Assembly (NCBI RefSeq): GCF_014192105.1
Contig: NZ_JACHXK010000014.1
Location: 122,343 to 186,342, forward strand
DNA: 64,000 nucleotides
Direction: 5' to 3'
From: Paenibacillus phyllosphaerae
GTDB taxonomy: Bacteria; Bacillota; Bacilli; Paenibacillales; Paenibacillaceae
In this document: positions 34,390-43,193 of the stretch, piece by piece
Layout of the letters: every line of letters begins with the position of its first letter
Numbering within the stretch: position 1 is the first letter of the stretch
Program-made: the position numbers and the translations under genes
The notes under the pieces: model-generated
What the model was told of the DNA's origin: nothing
The model's input: the letters and a program-made list of their open reading frames with translations, nothing else
Databases searched by the model: none

Positions 34390-34421
34390 TTAAGGTTGAT
34401 TAAAGGTTTCGTTCCTACAAT
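34390..34421 (+). promoter_or_regulatory. Response-regulator box and -10 of the two-component operon
   Basis: TTAA-N6-TTAAAGGTT (34390-34408) is followed after 7 nt by TACAAT (34416-34421). The same layout occurs before the VTC operon, suggesting autoregulation and co-regulation by the same protein. Confidence 0.55.
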
Positions 34422-34454
34422 GGAGACATGAAGATCGAAAGGGGACTTACGCCT

Positions 34455-35135
34455 ATGCGAATACTAATAGTGGAAGACGAGGTTAATCTGGCGGAGGCTC
34501 TGTCGCAAATACTAAAGCAGCAGAATTACACGGTCGATGTCGTGCATGACGGGGAGGCCGGCCTGGATAATGCGCAGACCGGAATCTATGACTTGATCCT
34601 GCTTGATATCATGCTGCCCGGTATGGACGGCATCACCATATTGAAGACCATTCGGAACCAGGAGATCTCGACGCCGGTCATTATGCTGACGGCCAAAGGC
34701 GAGACGCCGGATAAAATAGCAGGTCTGGATTATGGCGCCGATGACTACGTTGCCAAGCCATTCAATACAGGAGAGTTGCTGGCGCGAATTCGGGCCGCGA
34801 CGCGGCGCAAGGGCGAGGTTATGCCGGAAGATGGATTGAAGTTCGGCGATATTGAGCTCAATGCGACGAATCTGAAGCTGACCTGCAGAGGGAAAGAACT
34901 GAAGCTCATCCTGAAGGAGAGCCAGCTCCTCGAGCTGATGATGACGAGGAAGCAGGCCGTAACCTCGAAGGAGCAAATTATCGAGAAGCTATGGGGCTTC
35001 GACTCGGAAGCCGAACATAACAATGTGGAAGTGTACATCTCGTTCTTGCGCAAAAAACTAACCTTCCTCCAGTCTTCGGTTCGTATCAGTACGATTCGAG
35101 GCGTAGGGTATGTGCTCGAGGAGGGAGCGAAATGA
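34455..35135 (+). CDS. OmpR-family response regulator
   Basis: 226 residues: receiver (EDEVNLAEAL, phospho-Asp in LILLDIMLPGMDG, Lys in VAKPF) and winged-helix domain (about 125-224, HNNVEVYISFLRKKLTFLQ, STIRGVGYVLE). The ATG at 34455 has GAAAGGGG upstream; an in-frame ATG at 34428 coincides with the predicted transcription start and is unlikely. It is coupled to the kinase gene by a 4-bp overlap and is probably the regulator of the divergent VTC operon. Confidence 0.92.
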   Translation: MRILIVEDEVNLAEALSQILKQQNYTVDVVHDGEAGLDNAQTGIYDLILLDIMLPGMDGITILKTIRNQEISTPVIMLTAKGETPDKIAGLDYGADDYVAKPFNTGELLARIRAATRRKGEVMPEDGLKFGDIELNATNLKLTCRGKELKLILKESQLLELMMTRKQAVTSKEQIIEKLWGFDSEAEHNNVEVYISFLRKKLTFLQSSVRISTIRGVGYVLEEGAK

Positions 35136-36463
35136 TGTTCAACAAACTTCGTAACCGGTTCCTGCTGATGAACATGGTCATCATTACGATTATCATGCTC
35201 GTGGCGTTCGGAACGATTTATACCATCACCTACCGGAACGTCTACAAAGAGATTAATATGGATCTACACCGCATGGCGGAACCGAACCGCAAGATGGAAG
35301 CGCCTGGCGGAGTCAACGGTGCTGGTGGAACAGGAGTCAATGATCGGCTTGGATCCGCTAATCCGGACGCAGCGGATAGCATGGCTAATCTCGATGGGAC
35401 GCCTAAGCTGGATGGAGATTTTCCCGGAGGAGGTCATGACCGCGCCATCGCTTTCATCCTGAAGACGGATGAGAATTGGTCGATCACGGAGACGAATTCC
35501 CGCTTCGATATGGGCAGCGAGGTGTACGCGGCCGCCTTGGAAGAAGCCAAGGCGCACCCGGTGGATTTCGGCCAAGTGACCATCGATGGGACGCGCTGGG
35601 CTTACAGCGTGCAGCCGGATTTGTCCGGCACCGGCTATTCGGTCTTCTTCATGGATGTCAACGCGCAGCAGAGCATCTTGAATAATCTCACTTATACGTT
35701 CTCCGCTGTTGCGCTCGCCATGCTTGGGGTCATCTATCTCGCAAGCCGCTATTTCGCCGGCCGTTCGATCAAGCCGGTGCGGGAAGCGTTCGAGAAGCAG
35801 AAGCGGTTCATCGCCGATGCCTCGCATGAGCTGAAGACGCCGCTTGCGGTCATCAATACGAACGCCGACGTGCTGCTCGCGAACGGTCAGGATACGATTA
35901 ACACTCAAGCCAAGTGGCTGCATCATATCAAGTCGGAGACCGAACGGATGAAGACGCTCACGAACGATCTGCTCTACCTCACCGAGATGGACGACGCCAG
36001 AACGCGCATGCTGCACGTCCCATTCGACTTGAGCGAAGCGATCGACAGCATCATTCTGACGATGGAAGCCGTCATCTACGAGAAGGATCTCACGCTCGAT
36101 TACGAGATCGAGCCGAACCTGACGGTAAGCGGCAGCAGCGAGCAGATGAAGCAAGTGGCGATGATTCTGCTGGACAACGCGATCAAATACTCGAATCCGC
36201 AAGGAACGATCCAGGTTACGCTCAAACGGCACCACGGGCACATTCAGCTTACCGTCTGCAATACCGGGGCTGGCATTCCCGCCGAGCATCTGGACAAAAT
36301 CTTCGACCGCTTCTACCGCGTCGATTCCTCCCGCGCCCGGAAGAACGGCGGCTACGGCCTCGGCCTTGCCATCGCCAAATCGATCGTCGAACAGCACAAA
36401 GGCAAGATTAGCGCGAAGAGCGTGCCGAACGAGAAGACTACGTTCGTGGTGCAGTTGGACTAA
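35132..36463 (+). CDS. Sensor histidine kinase
   Basis: 443 residues with two membrane helices (about 10-32 and 188-208). The extracellular segment includes a low-complexity Gly/Asn-rich stretch (GGVNGAGGTGVNDRLG). The kinase core has FIADASHELKTPLAVINTNADVL (phospho-His), the N-box MILLDNAIKYS and KNGGYGLGLAIAKSIVEQH. No HAMP domain is obvious. It forms a two-component pair with the overlapping regulator gene. Confidence 0.92.
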   Translation: MMFNKLRNRFLLMNMVIITIIMLVAFGTIYTITYRNVYKEINMDLHRMAEPNRKMEAPGGVNGAGGTGVNDRLGSANPDAADSMANLDGTPKLDGDFPGGGHDRAIAFILKTDENWSITETNSRFDMGSEVYAAALEEAKAHPVDFGQVTIDGTRWAYSVQPDLSGTGYSVFFMDVNAQQSILNNLTYTFSAVALAMLGVIYLASRYFAGRSIKPVREAFEKQKRFIADASHELKTPLAVINTNADVLLANGQDTINTQAKWLHHIKSETERMKTLTNDLLYLTEMDDARTRMLHVPFDLSEAIDSIILTMEAVIYEKDLTLDYEIEPNLTVSGSSEQMKQVAMILLDNAIKYSNPQGTIQVTLKRHHGHIQLTVCNTGAGIPAEHLDKIFDRFYRVDSSRARKNGGYGLGLAIAKSIVEQHKGKISAKSVPNEKTTFVVQLD

Positions 36464-36499
36464 GGGCGCTGCCCTTTGTAATCCCCCTTGTTATGTTGC

Positions 36500-36780
36500 C
36501 TCCCCCACCCCTCCAACGGAGGGGATGCAAGGGCCACGGCCCTCTGCACACCCGTAATGGGCGTGACTCGATACGCGGCCGTCGTTGATGTGTCCTTTCT
36601 AAGGTGGCCCGCTTTTGTCCGCTGTGGATTGATAGAGCTCAATCCGCTGTGGACAAAGCTCTTGGTTCGAGCTTCGTTCGCCACGTTGTGCCTTGGGAGG
36701 AGACATCGACGTATAGCGGAATGCATTACATCGTGCTAACCCTCGCTTTCGTCCGCTTGGCGCGGACACGCTTTACTTCA
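36500..36780. repeat. Dispersed structured repeat, copy A
   Basis: This stretch is clearly related to 48640-48920. Both copies carry, in order, a CCTCC..GGAGG hairpin, a GGGC..GCCC hairpin, a conserved linker with CACCCGTAAT and TACGCGGCCGTC, then GATGTGTCCTTTC and GGCCCGCTTTTGT, a long hairpin (here 36613-36656, 19-bp stem with three mismatches), and TCGAGCTTCGTTC. The tail contains GTCCGC..GCGGAC followed by ACACGCTTTAC. It fills the 385-bp gap 36464-36848, which has no gene. Confidence 0.72.
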
Positions 36781-36794
36781 TTCTTTAGAGCATA

Positions 36795-36837
36795 GCAAAA
36801 GCTCCTGCCATCTTGACGATGGCAGGAGCTTTTGCTT
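36795..36837. terminator. Bidirectional terminator
   Basis: A perfect 19-bp inverted repeat (AGCAAAAGCTCCTGCCATC with its complement) with a 5-nt loop. Terminal A/T runs on both sides serve the kinase gene and the convergent GH43 gene. Confidence 0.9.
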
Positions 36838-36848
36838 CTATAGATACG

Positions 36849-37841
36849 TTATTCTGCCGCAACCGCATACGGCTGAATCGTTCGAATCGTGCCGTCTTCG
36901 TTGTACGTCAGCTCGGTCATTTTTACGCTGCGCTTGTTGTCCGCACCGCCTGACAGGGAGCTGTCATGGTAGAACAGATACCATTTGTCCTGGAATTGCA
37001 CGATCGAATGATGCGTCGTCCAGCCGAGGACCGGCTCGAGGATCGTGCCTTGGAAGACGAACGGCCCTTTCGGGTTGTCGCCGATCGCGTAGACGATCTT
37101 ATGGGTCGTTCCCGTGGAATAAGAGAGATAGTACTTCCCGTTATAGCGATGCATCCACGGTCCTTCGAAATAGCGGCGGTCCTCGTCGTCTGCCGTAATC
37201 GGATTGCCAGCATCGTCGACGATGGCAATCTCTTGCGGGTTCTCGATGAAGGTGAGCATATCTTCGCTCAGCTCGGCGACGCGCGGTCCGTAGGCAGGCT
37301 GCCCCTTCGCAGGTTCGGCGCCTTCCGGATCGTATTCGCCCGTCTGCCACTTCTCCAGCTGTCCGCCCCACAAGCCGCCGAAGTACATATAGGCCCGGTT
37401 ATCTTCGTCGACCAGCACGGCAGGATCGATGCTGAAGCTGCCCGGAATGTAATTCGGCTCCGCCTTGAACGGGCCTGCCGGCGATGCGCTCGTCGCCACG
37501 CCGATCCGGAAGATTCCGTCATGGTCTCTAGCCGGGAAGAACAGATAATACGTATCGTTCTTGTATGCGGCATCCGGCGCCCACATCTGCTTGGACGCCC
37601 ACGGGACATCGTTCACATGAAGCGCCTGGCCATGGTCGGTGCAAGGCGCTTCGGCATGCTCCATCGACAACACATGGTAGTCCTCCATGTCATACTGGTC
37701 GCCATTGTCGTTGGAGGCGTTGTCTCGATCCAGGTCATGGGACGGATAGATATAGATTCGGCCCTCGAATACATGAGCCGAAGGATCGGCGGTATAGATG
37801 TGCGTGACTAGCGGCTGACTCGCTTTCGCTGGTTCGGTCAT
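36849..37841 (-). CDS. Intracellular GH43 beta-xylosidase/alpha-L-arabinofuranosidase
   Basis: 330 residues, a single five-bladed propeller without signal peptide. The GH43 catalytic triad is readable: base Asp in ADPSAHVF, pKa-modulating Asp in SIDPAVLVD and acid Glu in YFEGPWMHR. PWASKQMWAPDAAYKNDTYYLFF is also typical. The start at 37841 follows AGGGAG; a longer frame reaches 37892 without a site. It lies downstream of uxuA-uxuB on the same strand, next to a GH67 locus, so it probably trims xylo- or arabino-oligosaccharides released from glucuronoarabinoxylan. Exact specificity cannot be read from the sequence. Confidence 0.9.
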   Translation of the reverse strand: MTEPAKASQPLVTHIYTADPSAHVFEGRIYIYPSHDLDRDNASNDNGDQYDMEDYHVLSMEHAEAPCTDHGQALHVNDVPWASKQMWAPDAAYKNDTYYLFFPARDHDGIFRIGVATSASPAGPFKAEPNYIPGSFSIDPAVLVDEDNRAYMYFGGLWGGQLEKWQTGEYDPEGAEPAKGQPAYGPRVAELSEDMLTFIENPQEIAIVDDAGNPITADDEDRRYFEGPWMHRYNGKYYLSYSTGTTHKIVYAIGDNPKGPFVFQGTILEPVLGWTTHHSIVQFQDKWYLFYHDSSLSGGADNKRSVKMTELTYNEDGTIRTIQPYAVAAE

Positions 37842-37867
37842 TGGTAGAGAGCTCCCTTCATCGTTTT

Positions 37868-37910
37868 GAAGCCATGTGAACCGTTCCTGCATGAACTGTC
37901 ACATGGCTTC
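37868..37910 (-). other. Intercistronic hairpin between uxuB and GH43
   Basis: GAAGCCATGTGA pairs perfectly with TCACATGGCTTC around a 19-nt loop. There is no T-run, so it is more likely an mRNA processing or stability element than a terminator. Confidence 0.5.
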
Positions 37911-37927
37911 CTGAATCAAACTGCTAT

Positions 37928-38776
37928 TTATACGCCCGAGTATGCCATGAATCCGCCGTCGACCGGCACCGTAATGCCGGTGATGAAGCCGGAGACGGAA
38001 TCGTCGGCGAGCCAGAGCAGCGTGCCGAGCAGATCCTCGGGCTTGCCGAATCGGCGCATCGGCGTATGGGTGATGATCTTATGCGAACGTTCGGTGAGCG
38101 AGCCGTCCTCATTCGTCAGCAGCTTCCGATTCTGCTCCGTCAGGAAGAATCCAGGAGCGATCGCGTTCACTCGTATGCCGGATTCGGCCATATGGACGGC
38201 GAGCCATTGGGTGAAGTTGTCGATGGCCGCCTTGGCCGCACTGTACGCCGGCACCTTCGTCATCGGGCTCGGCGCGCTCATGGACGAGACATTGATGACG
38301 ACCGCGCCCTGCTTCTCCACCATACCGCGCGCGAATACTTGCGTCGGGATCAGCGAGCCGAGGAAGTTCAGGTTGAACACATGCTCGACCCCTTCGCGGG
38401 TGAGATCGAAGAACGTCGCTACGCCATCCTCTTCCAGATGTTCGGGCTTGAACGTCTCATACGTCGTAATGCCTTTGGGATGATTGCCGCCGGCGCCGTT
38501 AATCAGAATATCGCAGCTGCCCAGACTTTCCCGGACGATGCGCTCCGCTTCCTGCACGCTCGCTTGGTTCAGCACGTCGCAGGCCACCGCGATCGCTTCG
38601 CCTCCGGCTGTCCGGATCGCGTCCGCAACCTGTTCGCCCTTCTCCGCCGTCCGGTTCAGGATGGCTACTTTCACGCCCTGCCTGCCGAGCTCAATCGCCA
38701 TCGCCGAACATAATACGCCGCTTCCGCCGGTGACGACCGCTACTTTCCCTTTCAAATTCGCATGCAATGGCAGCAT
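37928..38776 (-). CDS. uxuB: SDR-family D-mannonate oxidoreductase (fructuronate reductase)
   Basis: 282 residues with the short-chain dehydrogenase fold: NAD(P)-binding [12 protein letters not shown] near the N-terminus, NGAGGNHP, catalytic Ser in NVSSMSA and the YSAAK motif. The [10 protein letters not shown] stretch and the adjacent mannonate dehydratase identify the SDR type of D-mannonate oxidoreductase found in Bacillus. It would convert D-fructuronate to D-mannonate, the step before UxuA. Its ATG shares one base with the uxuA stop (TAATG), so translation is coupled. Confidence 0.88.
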   Translation of the reverse strand: MLPLHANLKGKVAVVTGGSGVLCSAMAIELGRQGVKVAILNRTAEKGEQVADAIRTAGGEAIAVACDVLNQASVQEAERIVRESLGSCDILINGAGGNHPKGITTYETFKPEHLEEDGVATFFDLTREGVEHVFNLNFLGSLIPTQVFARGMVEKQGAVVINVSSMSAPSPMTKVPAYSAAKAAIDNFTQWLAVHMAESGIRVNAIAPGFFLTEQNRKLLTNEDGSLTERSHKIITHTPMRRFGKPEDLLGTLLWLADDSVSGFITGITVPVDGGFMAYSGV

Positions 38777-39849
38777 TACGCTTCCCTCCTCGCCGCTCTC
38801 GCCGCCGCATCCCAGACGCCCCACAGGTACATGATGCCGAGCGCGCGGTCATACAGGCCGTAGCCCGGTCTGCAAACCTCGTTCCAGATATGACGGCCAT
38901 GGTCCGGGCGGGCGTAGCCTTCGAATCCGGTATCGTGATAAGCCTGCACGATGCCCGTAATGTCGACCGTACCGTCGCTCGTCCGATGGGACGTCTCGAT
39001 AAAGTCGCCGTTCGGGTACACTTTCACGTTGCGGATATGCGCGAACGGAATACGGCCGGCGAACTCATGGACCATCGCGACGAGGTCGTTCTCCGGATTC
39101 GCGCCGAGCGAACCGGAACAGAGCGTGACGCCGTTGGAAGGACTGTCGACAAGCTCCAGGATGCGCCGGATATTCGCTTGGCTGGTCACGATCCGAGGCA
39201 GCCCGAATACCGAATACGGCGGATCGTCCGGGTGAATCGCCATCTTGATGCCGTGCGCTTCGGCAACCGGCACGACTTCGCGGAGGAAGTAACCGAGATT
39301 CTCGAACAGCTCTTCCTCCGTTACCTGCTGATACTGCTCAATGAGCGGACCTACGCGCTGCAGCCGCTCCGGCTCCCAGCCCGGCATCGTGAAATCTGGA
39401 TTCTCCGCGATGCTGCGCACGAGCTCTTGCGGTTCCATCGCCGCGATTTTGGCCTTATCGAAGAACAGCGCCGTCGAACCGTCTTCCATCTCCTTGTACA
39501 GATCGGTCCGCATCCAGTCGAATACCGGCATGAAATTGTAACAGATCGTCTTCACGCCCACGGTCGCCAGTTTCGCGATCGTCCGCTTGTAATTCTCGAT
39601 ATAGTGGTCCCGCGTCGGCAAGCCCAGCTTAATGTCCTCGTGGACGTTCACGCTCTCGACGACTTCCAGATGAAGGCCGTATTCATCGGAGAGCTTCTTG
39701 TATTCGAGGATTTTGTCCATCGGCCACTCTTCGCCTGCCGGCATATCGTGAAGCGCCCATACGATGCCTTCTACGCCCGGGATTTGCTTGATCTGCTGCA
39801 GCGTAACCGAGTCATTGCCTTCTCCATACCAGCGGAATACCATTTTCAT
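38776..39849 (-). CDS. uxuA: Mannonate dehydratase
   Basis: 357 residues. Signature stretches of UxuA are [33 protein letters not shown] and [21 protein letters not shown]; they include the histidines and cysteine of the metal site. The enzyme dehydrates D-mannonate to 2-keto-3-deoxygluconate in glucuronate breakdown. The start at 39849 follows AAGGGG. First gene of uxuA-uxuB-GH43. A cre-like site lies just upstream, and a divergent AraC gene may be the specific regulator. Confidence 0.96.
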   Translation of the reverse strand: MKMVFRWYGEGNDSVTLQQIKQIPGVEGIVWALHDMPAGEEWPMDKILEYKKLSDEYGLHLEVVESVNVHEDIKLGLPTRDHYIENYKRTIAKLATVGVKTICYNFMPVFDWMRTDLYKEMEDGSTALFFDKAKIAAMEPQELVRSIAENPDFTMPGWEPERLQRVGPLIEQYQQVTEEELFENLGYFLREVVPVAEAHGIKMAIHPDDPPYSVFGLPRIVTSQANIRRILELVDSPSNGVTLCSGSLGANPENDLVAMVHEFAGRIPFAHIRNVKVYPNGDFIETSHRTSDGTVDITGIVQAYHDTGFEGYARPDHGRHIWNEVCRPGYGLYDRALGIMYLWGVWDAAARAARREA

Positions 39850-39867
39850 AGGGTAACGCCCCTTCCA

Positions 39868-39882
39868 TGTGAACGTTTTCTA
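39868..39882 (-). promoter_or_regulatory. Cre-like site upstream of uxuA
   Basis: Minus-strand TAGAAAACGTTCACA matches the cre consensus except at position 2. It lies 19 bp upstream of the uxuA start, a position suited to repression. Confidence 0.45.
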
Positions 39883-39971
39883 TTGCATCTCTACTTCCTG
39901 GCTTTATACTAACTTAAGAGCGTCTATTTCGCATCCGCTCGTCCACCTTCACGTTACGGGGGAATACGCCA

Positions 39972-40865
39972 ATGACGTTCATCGCCAACTTCGGCCTTAC
40001 CGATATGCCCTTATATTTCGCCTACAAGCGCACGAGCACCAGCGAGACCGAATTCCAAGGCACGTTCCATGCCCATCAGGGCGTCGAGATCCTCATTGTT
40101 CATGAGGGCAAAGGGACGCTCATAATCGATCAGCGAAGCTATGAGCTTCAGCCCGGTCTGGTCTGCGTGTTCCAGCCTTACCAGCTGCACCATATTCAGG
40201 TGGAGCTTAGCGAGAATACGCCTTTCATCCGAACCATTATCCACTACGAGCCGGCACGATACGAGTCCTTCCTCGATCAGTGGCCCGCCCTGCAGGGGTT
40301 CTTCAAGCACATCCACAAAGGAAAGCTACCGGCGCATATTTGGCATGAAGCGGAACTTGCGCCATTGAGTTTCCTGCTCCGCGATCTGGACGAACGGCTG
40401 CCCGGCCTGTCGAAGGATCAATATATGGAGGAGTCCTCGCTCTTCATCGTCAGCTTCTTCCGCGCGTTCAAGCAGCTATGGGACAAGCAGCATAAAGGTG
40501 CGGCAGGCAAGCAAGAGCTCCGCAAGCCCCATCAGGCGGAACGAATTCTCGAATGGCTCGAGGGCCACTACAAGGAACCGCTGAGGCTTGAACTAATGAG
40601 CAAAGACCTGCATCTGTCCACCTATCACTTGTCTCATCTGTTCCGCGAATGTACCGGAAGCAGCATCTCCGACTACCTTACGGCCAAGCGCATGCAGCAG
40701 GCCGTGTTGCTCTTGCTGTCGACCGATAAAGCGGTCTCCCTCATTGCCGAGGAGGTGGGAGTCGTAAGCACGTCTTACTTCTGCAAAGTATTCAAAGACT
40801 ACTTCGGGCTGCCCCCTTACCGGTACCGGAAGCAGTGGCGCGACCGAAACCTGTTAGAAGGCTGA
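39972..40865 (+). CDS. AraC family transcriptional regulator
   Basis: 297 residues: an N-terminal cupin domain (FHAHQGVEILIVHEGKGTLII, then LQPGLVCVFQPYQLHHIQV) and C-terminal AraC helix-turn-helix pair (LHLSTYHLSHLFRECTGSSISDYL and EEVGVVSTSYFCKVFKDYFGLPPYRYR). The start at 39972 follows GGGGGAA. It is divergent from uxuA and probably senses a sugar or sugar acid to control the uxu operon. Confidence 0.9.
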   Translation: MTFIANFGLTDMPLYFAYKRTSTSETEFQGTFHAHQGVEILIVHEGKGTLIIDQRSYELQPGLVCVFQPYQLHHIQVELSENTPFIRTIIHYEPARYESFLDQWPALQGFFKHIHKGKLPAHIWHEAELAPLSFLLRDLDERLPGLSKDQYMEESSLFIVSFFRAFKQLWDKQHKGAAGKQELRKPHQAERILEWLEGHYKEPLRLELMSKDLHLSTYHLSHLFRECTGSSISDYLTAKRMQQAVLLLLSTDKAVSLIAEEVGVVSTSYFCKVFKDYFGLPPYRYRKQWRDRNLLEG

Positions 40866-40986
40866 CTTCTCTTCCTGCCGACAATTCTAACAAATCCGCC
40901 TGCGCATTTGTGAATCGATATTGCGTAAAAATAGCACTAGATTGCGGCTTCTTGGCAGCCTTTACATCGCCAGGCAGCAGGCACTT

Positions 40987-41019
40987 AAGCGCCGTGCGGT
41001 TTCAACCCTCGCGGCGCTT
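40987..41019 (+). terminator. Weak hairpin after the AraC gene
   Basis: AAGCGCCG pairs with CGGCGCTT across a 17-nt loop. No T-run follows; it lies in a 253-bp gap without genes between convergent genes. Confidence 0.35.
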
Positions 41020-41118
41020 TGGCGTCGTATGCTATTCCGCTTGCTGCATGCCGCATAACCGCAATGTACTGACAATTTGTCGCGGCTTGCAGTCGCCATC
41101 GATCCCATGGCGGCGAAC

Positions 41119-43182
41119 CTAATAGATCGTCCGTCCCCGCTCATCGGCAATGCCGCTCTTACGATAGAAATACGTATTGATGATATCGCGCCATTCCTTC
41201 GCATGTGCGGCTTGCTCGGAGAATCTGGCTTGGGCAAGCCGGTAGAGTTCCTCGTTCACCAGGCCCGTAAGTGACTGCCACTTCCGGACAAGCCCTTCCG
41301 CTCGTTCCGCCCCGTCGAAATGCGTGTCATAGATATGCTGAACCACCGTAATCCCGCTATGCAGCCGGTGCGTATAAGGTACATGATGGAAGAACAGGAG
41401 CAGCTCATCCGGGCAGCGCTCGAGCGACTCATATATCGCCGCGTTTTCCCCAATATATTGCCCTGCGTAGCCGGTCCCCGATTGGACCGTGCGATTGACC
41501 CCAATACCATCCCGATCGGCAAAATGGTACGTTCCCCATCGGTCATACTCATAGCCGTCCACGTTCGGTCCGTAATGGTGGTTCGGATTCACCATCCAGC
41601 CGACGCCGAGCGGCGCCGTGTACGATTCGTAGATATCGAGCGACGCCATCAGCATCTCGCATACCGTATCGATAACCGCTTCATCCGGGCCTATCGCTTG
41701 TGCCGCCCACTCGCGGGCAATCTCCTCCGCCGTCAGCTCCGGATTCCAGGCCAGCCGTCCGTAACCGTACAGATTCGCCTGCGCCAGCGGATGTCCCGTC
41801 CAGTTCGCGTCCGATCCGATGTTGGACACGGCCGCGAAACCGCCCAGTTCCCTGCCGTACACCGATCCATCGACGATGCGCTTCACCGGGGAAGCCGCGC
41901 CTTGGGCCAGCGTCTGGAAATCGAGCACCGTTCGCCACTGCGGAACGAGGTAACAGAGATGCCGCTGCTGACCGGTGTATTCCTGCGTAATCTGGAATTC
42001 GATGAGCTGATTCGTATGCTCCATGGCGCCGAGCAGGGGCGAGACCGGCTCCCGCACTTGGAAGTCCATCGGCCCGTTCTTGATCTGCAGCAGCACGTTC
42101 GGGTGGAATGCGCCATCCAGCGGCATGAAGTGGTCATAAGCCGCACGCGCGCGGTCGGTCGTGCGGTCCCGCCAATCTTGCTTGCAGTTGTAGACGAAAC
42201 ACCGCCAGATGACGAGCCCGCCGTAAGGCGCGAGCGCCTCCGCCAGCATATTGGCGCCATCCGCATGGTCACGGCCGTACGTGAACGGCCCGGGACGGTT
42301 CTCCGAATCGGCCTTCACCAGGAAACCGCCGAAATCCGGGATCGCCGCATAGATGTCCGCCGCACGCGACTTCCACCATTCCCGTACTTCAGCGTCCAGC
42401 GGATCTGCTGTCTGCAGGCCGCCAACCTCAATGGGACTCGCGAAGTTGATGCTGAAGTACAGCTTGATGGCGTAGCGGCGGAGGATCGCGGCCAGCTCCG
42501 CAATGCGCGGCAGATAGGCCTCGGTAAGGAACATCGTCTCCAGCCGATGGACGTTTACGTTGTTGATCGCGATCGCGTTCACCGAGGTCGAGGCGAGCAA
42601 TCTGGCGTAATCTTGGATGCGCTCGGAATCGTACGAGATCTCGTTATTGGCATAGAAAATCGACTGGCCGGCGTAACCGCGCTCGATGCTGCCGTCGATA
42701 TTGTCCCATTGGTTGATCATGCGCAGACCGTTCGCCGGCTTCTCGACGATATCGCTGTCGGCAGGAGCGTTGCCGAGCGCCAGAAGCCGCAACAGATGGA
42801 AGGCGCCGTACAGGACGCCGGCTGATGTATTAGCCCCAATGACCGTGATGTCCCCGACTGTCCGGATGACGAAACCCTCCATACTCAGCCGCTCAACAGC
42901 ATCGCCGCATAGAAGCCGTACCTCTTCATTGCCCTTGAACGTCCCGATCCGAATGCCCTTCCCGGTGATCGGTTCCTGCTCCTTCGAGACTTGCACTGCT
43001 TCGCCTCGCAACCCGCCGATGCCGCGGACGAGCTCGGAGACGGCGGCTTGCACCGTCTCCTCCTGCTCGCATGACGCGATCCACCGGTAATTCGCGGCTT
43101 CCCGCTTCGCTTCATCTGCCAAAGGATGATACGCTAGCCAAGCTTGGTAACCGAATTGCTCGTTTATCGTCTGCTGACTCAT
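41119..43182 (-). CDS. aguA: Alpha-glucuronidase, GH67
   Basis: 687 residues without signal peptide, the usual length of intracellular GH67 enzymes. An N-terminal beta domain, a TIM barrel and a helical C-terminal region are expected. GH67 signatures include [44 protein letters not shown] and the catalytic stretch [16 protein letters not shown], where Asp and Glu act as general base and partner. It removes 4-O-methylglucuronic acid from the non-reducing end of aldouronates. The gene starts 11 bp after the GH2 stop with AAGGAG. The released glucuronate would feed UxuB/UxuA encoded just downstream. Confidence 0.95.
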   Translation of the reverse strand: MSQQTINEQFGYQAWLAYHPLADEAKREAANYRWIASCEQEETVQAAVSELVRGIGGLRGEAVQVSKEQEPITGKGIRIGTFKGNEEVRLLCGDAVERLSMEGFVIRTVGDITVIGANTSAGVLYGAFHLLRLLALGNAPADSDIVEKPANGLRMINQWDNIDGSIERGYAGQSIFYANNEISYDSERIQDYARLLASTSVNAIAINNVNVHRLETMFLTEAYLPRIAELAAILRRYAIKLYFSINFASPIEVGGLQTADPLDAEVREWWKSRAADIYAAIPDFGGFLVKADSENRPGPFTYGRDHADGANMLAEALAPYGGLVIWRCFVYNCKQDWRDRTTDRARAAYDHFMPLDGAFHPNVLLQIKNGPMDFQVREPVSPLLGAMEHTNQLIEFQITQEYTGQQRHLCYLVPQWRTVLDFQTLAQGAASPVKRIVDGSVYGRELGGFAAVSNIGSDANWTGHPLAQANLYGYGRLAWNPELTAEEIAREWAAQAIGPDEAVIDTVCEMLMASLDIYESYTAPLGVGWMVNPNHHYGPNVDGYEYDRWGTYHFADRDGIGVNRTVQSGTGYAGQYIGENAAIYESLERCPDELLLFFHHVPYTHRLHSGITVVQHIYDTHFDGAERAEGLVRKWQSLTGLVNEELYRLAQARFSEQAAHAKEWRDIINTYFYRKSGIADERGRTIY

Positions 43183-43193
43183 GACAAATCTCC

